Shown in pieces: positions 13,653 through 17,668 of a DNA stretch of 17,668 nt. The number at the start of each line of letters is the position of its first letter. Positions within the stretch are counted from its first letter, which is position 1. The stretch comes from an uncultured Phycisphaerales bacterium (GTDB lineage: Bacteria > Planctomycetota > Phycisphaerae > Phycisphaerales > UBA1924): assembly GCA_937871415.1 (NCBI GenBank), contig CALMQD010000234.1:1-17668 (forward strand), written 5' to 3'. The position numbers and the translations under genes were made by a program. The notes beneath the pieces were generated by a model. It was not told the origin of the DNA. It saw only the letters and a program-made list of their open reading frames with translations, and searched no databases.

Positions 13653-14567
13653 ATGGCGAACATCTGCCAAGCCGGGCCTGTCCGCATCGCGCACGCCGAC
13701 CCGCGTGCGCCCTTGGCGATCATCGCGGGCCCGTGCGTGCTCGAGTCGCTCGAACTGGGACTGACCGTGGGCCGGCGCGTGGCGGACCATTGCCGCGAGC
13801 TCGGGCTGGCGTACGTCTTCAAGGCCAGTTTCGACAAGGCCAACCGGACGAGCATCGACTCGGCGCGCGGGCCGGGGCTTGAGCGGGGGATGGAGTGGTT
13901 TTCGCGCATCCGCGAGGCGCTCGGGCCCGGCGTGGCCCTGACCACCGACATCCACGAGCCGTCGCAGGCCGAGCCCGCGGCCCGGGTGGTCGATCTCCTG
14001 CAGATCCCGGCGTTCCTGGCGCGTCAGACGGACCTGCTCGTGGCGGCGGGGGAAGCGGCGGCCCGGCACGGGCGCGCGGTCAACGTCAAGAAGGGGCAGT
14101 TCATGTCGCCCGGCGAGATGAGCGGGCCGGTGTACAAACTCGCCCAGGCGGGGTGCACGAACACGATGGTGACGGAGCGCGGCACGTTCTTCGGCTACGG
14201 GCGTCTGGTCAATGACTTGTTGGGCGTGGCGGAGATGCGCGAGCTGCGCGTCGCGGGGCCCAGGGGAGAGGCGTGGGGTCCGGTGCCGGTGTGCTTTGAC
14301 TGCACGCACTCGACGCAGCGCCCCGGCGCGGGCGAGGGCGGGAAGGTCACCGGGGGCAACGCGCGCCTGGCGCCGCTGCTGGCCCGGGCCGCGGTCGCGT
14401 CGGGGATCGACGCGCTGTTCCTCGAGACGCACCCGGACCCTGCGCGGGCGATGTCGGACGCGGCGACGCAGATCCCGCTGGGCGAGGTCGGGCGGGTGCT
14501 CCGAGAGGTCGGCGCACTGCGGAGGACCCTGGCCGAACTGGCGGCGACGGGCGCGGCGCGGACCTGA
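13653..14567 (+). CDS. kdsA: 3-deoxy-D-manno-octulosonate 8-phosphate synthase, metal-dependent type
   Basis: This 304-residue DAHP-synthase-fold enzyme condenses phosphoenolpyruvate with arabinose 5-phosphate to give Kdo 8-phosphate, the committed step to the Kdo sugar of lipopolysaccharide. Family motifs are clear: IAGPCVLES (24-32), FKASFDKANRTS (56-67), TTDIHEP (97-103) and VNVKKGQFMSP (143-153). Cys28, His219 (FDCTHST), Glu258 (LETHPDP) and Asp269 match the four metal ligands of the metal-dependent class typified by Aquifex. The metal-independent E. coli type has Asn in place of the Cys. The length is slightly above the usual 265-285 residues because of a loop near 193-210. The ATG at 13653 is fixed by the TACGCT box 6 nt upstream. 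It points to an outer membrane with Kdo-containing lipid. Confidence 0.95.
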   Translation: MANICQAGPVRIAHADPRAPLAIIAGPCVLESLELGLTVGRRVADHCRELGLAYVFKASFDKANRTSIDSARGPGLERGMEWFSRIREALGPGVALTTDIHEPSQAEPAARVVDLLQIPAFLARQTDLLVAAGEAAARHGRAVNVKKGQFMSPGEMSGPVYKLAQAGCTNTMVTERGTFFGYGRLVNDLLGVAEMRELRVAGPRGEAWGPVPVCFDCTHSTQRPGAGEGGKVTGGNARLAPLLARAAVASGIDALFLETHPDPARAMSDAATQIPLGEVGRVLREVGALRRTLAELAATGAART

Positions 14568-14591
14568 GCGGATGGGGAGCGGGGAGGGGGA

Positions 14592-16097
14592 TCAGGCCGC
14601 GGCGGGCTGGTACACGCGCACGCTGTTGTTGCCGCTCTTGTGGGCGGCGGAGAGGGCGGCCTCGCTGATCTTCATGAGCGCCCCGATGTCGCCAATCGAG
14701 GCCGTCGCGGCGTTGTCGACGGTGACGACGCCGACGCTCACCGTGAGGTTGATGCACGAGGGCGAGCCGGACTTGGCGGTGATGAGTTTCACGGGCTCGC
14801 TGGCGACGGCGGCGCGGACGATCTCGGCGCTGCGCGAGACGGCGGCGCGGTCCTGGCGGCTGACGAGAACGCCGAAACGGGACTCGTTGAAACGCGCGAT
14901 GAGGGCGTTGGAGGCGGCGAAGACCTTGGTGAGACGACGCCCGACGTAGATGATGGCGTTGTCGAGCGCGTCGGCGCCGCTGCGGTTCACGATCTCGGGG
15001 GCATGGTCGATGTCGACCAGCACGACGGAGACGGGCGCGACGCCGGCGCGGGCCTGCTCGAACGCGGCGATCATGGACTGCTCGAATCGTTCGCGGGTCG
15101 CCAGGCCGGTGAGTTCGTCGATGCTCGACGACTTGCCGCCGATCGAGTAGATCGGGCCGAGCCCTTCGGCGTCGTCGTTGGAGGGAACCTGGATCTTCGC
15201 GAGCTGCTCGCGCGCGCGGGCCAGGACCTCGTCGGCGTCGGGCATGCGTCCGGTGGGGACGGAAAGGAGCGGCGCGACCTCACGCGTCGCCGCGGTGATG
15301 CCCGTGAGCACCTCGTCGGCCTGCGTCGCGTCGAGCCCGAACCACTGTCGGGCGCGCTCGTAGAACTTGCGGAGCAGCGGCCCGGGCTCGTCGCTCGACA
15401 GCACGTCGGCGGCGATGTTGCCCAGGCCCACGGCGCGGCAGATGCCGGCGAACTCTGCTGGGGCCGCGGTGGGGCGCTCGTGGTACTTGATGGGCATCAC
15501 GAGCGAATCGGGCAGGCGCCAGCGCTTGGCGAGCATCGCGCCTAGGTCCGGGTGCTGCAACTGGAAGGTCTCGAGTTCGAACTTGGCGACGAGCCGGTGG
15601 TTGTCGCCGGCCGGGGCGACGGCGGCGACGTACTCGGCGCCGAGCGTCTGCTGCAGCGCGACGACGCCGAGGTCCTGCAGGAGGCCGCCGAGGAAGGCCT
15701 CTTCGGGGTTGGCGATGCCGGCGCGGGCGGCGATGGCCTTGGCGGCGACGGCGGTGAAGAGCGAGCGACGCCAGTGGTCGCGCAGGTCGAACTCCTGCGT
15801 CGAGTCCTTGATGGCGGTCACGAGCGAGAAGCCCAGGGCGAGGGTCTTGACGGCGCTCATGCCCAGCATGATGATCGCCTGGTTGATGCTCGAGCACTTC
15901 TGGCGCAGGCCGAAGAGGCTGGAGTTCACGGTCTTGAGGATCTTGGCTGTGAGCGCCTGGTCGTTCTGGATGGTTTCGGCGAGCGCGCGCATCGAGACCT
16001 TCTGGTCCTGGGTCAGCTCGACGACGCGCATAGCGACGGCCGGGAGGCTCGGCAGCTTGTGACAACTCAGGACTTTCTCGAGCACTTCTGGGTTCAT
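14592..16097 (-). CDS. HDOD domain protein with C-terminal degenerate GGDEF domain
   Basis: This 501-residue cytoplasmic signalling protein has two domains. An N-terminal HDOD domain (about residues 6-206) shows LPSLPAVAMRVVEL, ILKTVNSSLFGLR and FLGGLLQDLGVVALQ, the last being the usual HDOD degeneration of an HD site (Gln for His). A C-terminal diguanylate-cyclase-like domain (about 325-495) opens with SIDELTGLATRERF, keeps VDIDHA and NLTVSVGV, and ends ALSAAHKSGNNSV. The signature GGDEF is replaced by FNESRF (about 404-409), so cyclase activity is unlikely and a binding or regulatory role is inferred. The ATG at 16097 (MNPEVLEKV) is preferred; a GTG at 16109 in the same frame would add four residues. 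It lies 159 bp downstream of recO on the same strand with no recognisable promoter of its own, so co-transcription is possible. Confidence 0.88.
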   Translation of the reverse strand: MNPEVLEKVLSCHKLPSLPAVAMRVVELTQDQKVSMRALAETIQNDQALTAKILKTVNSSLFGLRQKCSSINQAIIMLGMSAVKTLALGFSLVTAIKDSTQEFDLRDHWRRSLFTAVAAKAIAARAGIANPEEAFLGGLLQDLGVVALQQTLGAEYVAAVAPAGDNHRLVAKFELETFQLQHPDLGAMLAKRWRLPDSLVMPIKYHERPTAAPAEFAGICRAVGLGNIAADVLSSDEPGPLLRKFYERARQWFGLDATQADEVLTGITAATREVAPLLSVPTGRMPDADEVLARAREQLAKIQVPSNDDAEGLGPIYSIGGKSSSIDELTGLATRERFEQSMIAAFEQARAGVAPVSVVLVDIDHAPEIVNRSGADALDNAIIYVGRRLTKVFAASNALIARFNESRFGVLVSRQDRAAVSRSAEIVRAAVASEPVKLITAKSGSPSCINLTVSVGVVTVDNAATASIGDIGALMKISEAALSAAHKSGNNSVRVYQPAAA

Positions 16098-16256
16098 GGG
16101 GAGGGGCACGCCTTGGGCCGGAGAAGGGATGGGGAACCCCGAACCGGCGAGTGGTTCACCCGTTCATCGTCCAGAAACCACCCGGGATTGACCCACCCGA
16201 CCGGGTCGCTCGATGCGATTCCGGAGCGGCGGGGACGCGCGGGTTATGCGGGCGTG

Positions 16257-17108
16257 TTATCCGGCGCTTCGGCCCTGGGGACCGAAAAGGCTCTCGTGCG
16301 TCGGGGGCTGGCGTCCGAGGATGTGCCGGACGTAGGAGCCCAGCAGGCGCGCGGCGCGTTCGACGGACTGGGGATCGGTCGGCGGGGGCAGGACGTCGCC
16401 GGGGGTGCTCTGGGCCAGCGCACGAAGGAAGTCGATCGTCGACGCGCGGACTTTCCATACGCCGGCGGGGGCTCCGGTCGATCGCGCTGCACGGGCCGCT
16501 GTCTCGGGCCCGGCGAGGCCGCCCCCTTCGGGATCGAAGAGGTAGGTGGCGGTGCGATCGCCCGCGGGGTGCGCATCGGCTGGGCTCGGCGTCTCGCCGG
16601 GCTCGATCGGCTCGGGGTGGTCGAGGGCCTCGCCGGTGCGGACGTCGAGGAAGAGTTCCGGCCGGAAGCCCGCTTCGCGCAGCAGCGTCCACTGGAAGCC
16701 GACAACGGCCCGCCACACGGGCTCGTCGGATCGGAGCAGGTTGAGCGCGAGCACAAGACCGTCGAAGAGCGCGGGGTGGGCGTCGTGGTCGTGAACGAAC
16801 TGCTGCGTGAGGTCGGCGAAGTAGAGCGCGGCGTGGTACGCGGCGAGGCTCTCGCGCAGCGCCGGGAAGGACTGGCTCAGGTCCCACTCGCTGATGAGGG
16901 CAAGTTCGGAGGAGGGGCGGAGGATGAGGCCCGCGGCGCCCCGCGAGAGCAGTTCGATGCCGCCCGAGAAGGGGCTCTTGGGTCGCTTGCTGCCCTTGGC
17001 CAGGCCCCGCACCACCCCGTGCATCCGCGTCAGGAGCGTGACCGTCTGGCTGGTCTCGGACCAGTCCCAGTGGCGGATGCAGACGGCGTCGTCGAGCACG
17101 GGGGGCAC
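16257..17108 (-). CDS. recO: DNA repair protein RecO
   Basis: This 283-residue protein acts with RecF and RecR to load RecA onto SSB-coated single-stranded DNA and to anneal strands. An N-terminal OB-fold (about 1-78) carries the RecO pattern: ETSQTVTLLTRMHG, then GLAKGSKRPKSPFSGG with its basic run, then ISEWDLSQSFP. A helical domain follows (about 82-155, YHAALYFADLTQQF and FQWTLLREAGFRPEL). The segment that carries a four-Cys zinc site in many RecO proteins (about 155-230) is here an Asp/Glu/Pro/Ala-rich loop with no Cys; the only Cys is Cys10. The start is GTG at 17108, fixed by TACGCT exactly 6 nt upstream. It is divergent from the FabZ-like gene across 59 bp. Confidence 0.9.
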   Translation of the reverse strand: MPPVLDDAVCIRHWDWSETSQTVTLLTRMHGVVRGLAKGSKRPKSPFSGGIELLSRGAAGLILRPSSELALISEWDLSQSFPALRESLAAYHAALYFADLTQQFVHDHDAHPALFDGLVLALNLLRSDEPVWRAVVGFQWTLLREAGFRPELFLDVRTGEALDHPEPIEPGETPSPADAHPAGDRTATYLFDPEGGGLAGPETAARAARSTGAPAGVWKVRASTIDFLRALAQSTPGDVLPPPTDPQSVERAARLLGSYVRHILGRQPPTHESLFGPQGRSAG

Positions 17109-17114
17109 GGGTCA

Positions 17115-17120
17115 AGCGTA
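17115..17120 (-). promoter_or_regulatory. -10-like box TACGCT, leaderless recO start
   Basis: TACGCT on the minus strand ends exactly 6 nt before the recO GTG. It faces away from the TACGCT box of the FabZ-like gene, 35 bp separating the two hexamers. Confidence 0.55.
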
Positions 17121-17155
17121 TTCGTGCGGGGGTCGGGTTCGGGCGCGCCGGGGCA

Positions 17156-17161
17156 TACGCT
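17156..17161 (+). promoter_or_regulatory. -10-like box TACGCT, leaderless start of the FabZ-like gene
   Basis: TACGCT ends exactly 6 nt before the ATG at 17168, the same box and spacing as kdsA and recO. Confidence 0.55.
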
Positions 17162-17167
17162 CCGGCC

Positions 17168-17620
17168 ATGCACTTCTGCCTCATCGACCGCGTGCTGGAG
17201 CGCACGGACAACTCCATCGTCACGCTCAAGAGCGTCTCGAACGCCGAGGAGTACCTGCTCGATCACTTCCCGGGCTTCCCGGTGCTCCCGGGCGTGATGA
17301 TGATCGAGTCGCTGGTGCAGGCGGCCCGCGCCTGGGCGGCGTCGCGCCCGGGGAACGCGCCGACCGACAGCCGCCTGGTGCTCGGCGGCGTGCGCGGCGT
17401 GAAGTACGGGTCGTTCGTCCGTCCCGGCGAGTGCCTGCGCGTGGAGGTTTTGCTCCACAAGGCGCACGACGACGGATCGCTCGAGTTCAAGGGCGAGGGG
17501 ACGGTCGTGAGCGCGGCGGTTCCGGGCGCGATACCCGGCGATGCCAGCGCGCGGACGGCGGTGTCGGGCCGGTTCACGCTCCGCCCGCTGCGCATCGGGG
17601 CACGGCCAAGCCATTCGTGA
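17168..17620 (+). CDS. FabZ/FabA-type 3-hydroxyacyl-ACP dehydratase (hotdog fold)
   Basis: This 150-residue hotdog-fold protein is predicted to dehydrate 3-hydroxyacyl-ACP in type II fatty-acid synthesis or a related acyl pathway. The active-site helix is intact: HFPGFPVLPGVMMIESLVQA, with His33 and Glu47 fourteen residues apart, as in FabZ. The next strand VLGGVRGVKYGSFVRPGE (71-88) is the usual substrate-tunnel segment. It reads as a FabZ-like family member rather than a clear orthologue: no lpx or fab genes are adjacent, and the C-terminal half (113-150, with AVPGAIPGDASA) is looser than in housekeeping FabZ. It could be the genome's FabZ or a second copy for a special lipid. The ATG at 17168 is fixed by the TACGCT box 6 nt upstream. 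Confidence 0.85.
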   Translation: MHFCLIDRVLERTDNSIVTLKSVSNAEEYLLDHFPGFPVLPGVMMIESLVQAARAWAASRPGNAPTDSRLVLGGVRGVKYGSFVRPGECLRVEVLLHKAHDDGSLEFKGEGTVVSAAVPGAIPGDASARTAVSGRFTLRPLRIGARPSHS

Positions 17621-17657
17621 GGCGGCCCGGGATTCCCCATGACGCAGGCGAGTCGGC

Positions 17658-17663
17658 TACACT
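17658..17663 (+). promoter_or_regulatory. -10-like box TACACT for a gene beginning just past the window
   Basis: TACACT is followed by only five bases before the window ends. By the 6-nt rule seen in five genes here, a start codon should lie at positions 17670-17672, outside the window. Confidence 0.4.
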
Positions 17664-17668
17664 CTGCC

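Noticed and set aside
16151..16181. GTGGTT / AACCAC inverted repeat upstream of the HDOD gene
   Set aside because: The 6-bp arms with a 19-nt gap are common in this GC-rich sequence, and no promoter can be placed relative to it.
15552..17297. 581-codon plus-strand frame opposite the HDOD gene and recO
   Set aside because: It crosses two well-supported genes and a promoter region and has no domain content.
1..17668. tRNA/rRNA genes, CRISPR arrays, insertion sequences, phage or toxin-antitoxin genes
   Set aside because: None was recognised on either strand: no regularly spaced repeats, transposase motifs, or cloverleaf with TPsiC-like sequence.

Overview
The window is high-GC chromosomal DNA (about 70% GC by eye). 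It has compact gene spacing, frequent GTG/TTG starts, and no tRNA, rRNA, insertion sequence, CRISPR or prophage signal. An exosortase, a separate EpsI-type protein, a Wza-like export lipoprotein and a long membrane-anchored TPR protein occur beside Kdo-8-phosphate synthase and single housekeeping genes. This suggests a Gram-negative, exopolysaccharide-making bacterium, most likely a planctomycete of the Phycisphaerae type. That placement is inferred from gene content and style, not from a marker gene.

Layout. Positions 1-6879, all on the minus strand, hold an exosortase/exopolysaccharide locus read right to left: Wza-like lipoprotein, exosortase, EpsI (ATGA overlap), then a TPR protein of at least 1002 residues that runs off the left edge. 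Divergent from it is lipA (lipoyl synthase, 7202-8344). An SRPBCC/AHSA1 protein (minus) and a YeiH-type membrane protein (plus) diverge around 8850-8945. Next, on minus, come a cysteine dioxygenase and a CefD-like class V PLP enzyme, then a 119-residue unknown protein with a probable terminator. A 368-bp intergenic stretch precedes phoU and kdsA (plus). The right end has an HDOD protein with a degenerate GGDEF domain and recO (both minus), then a FabZ/FabA-type dehydratase (plus).

How the genes fit together. The left locus would export a polysaccharide and process exosortase-sorted surface proteins. kdsA and the FabZ-like gene add outer-membrane (Kdo/lipid) functions. The rest are mostly unlinked single genes, each apparently with its own promoter.

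The most distinctive structure is in the promoters. Five genes have a TANNNT hexamer (mostly TACGCT or TACACT) exactly 6 nt before the start codon, and lipA has one at 5 nt. Genes inside the exosortase locus, and the SRPBCC gene, instead show Shine-Dalgarno sequences or a start/stop overlap. This looks like widespread leaderless transcription, with -10 boxes abutting the start codons. The same box (TACACT) ends the window and predicts a start codon two bases beyond it. I see no wholly new multi-gene system; the locus is a variant of a known exosortase/EPS arrangement.
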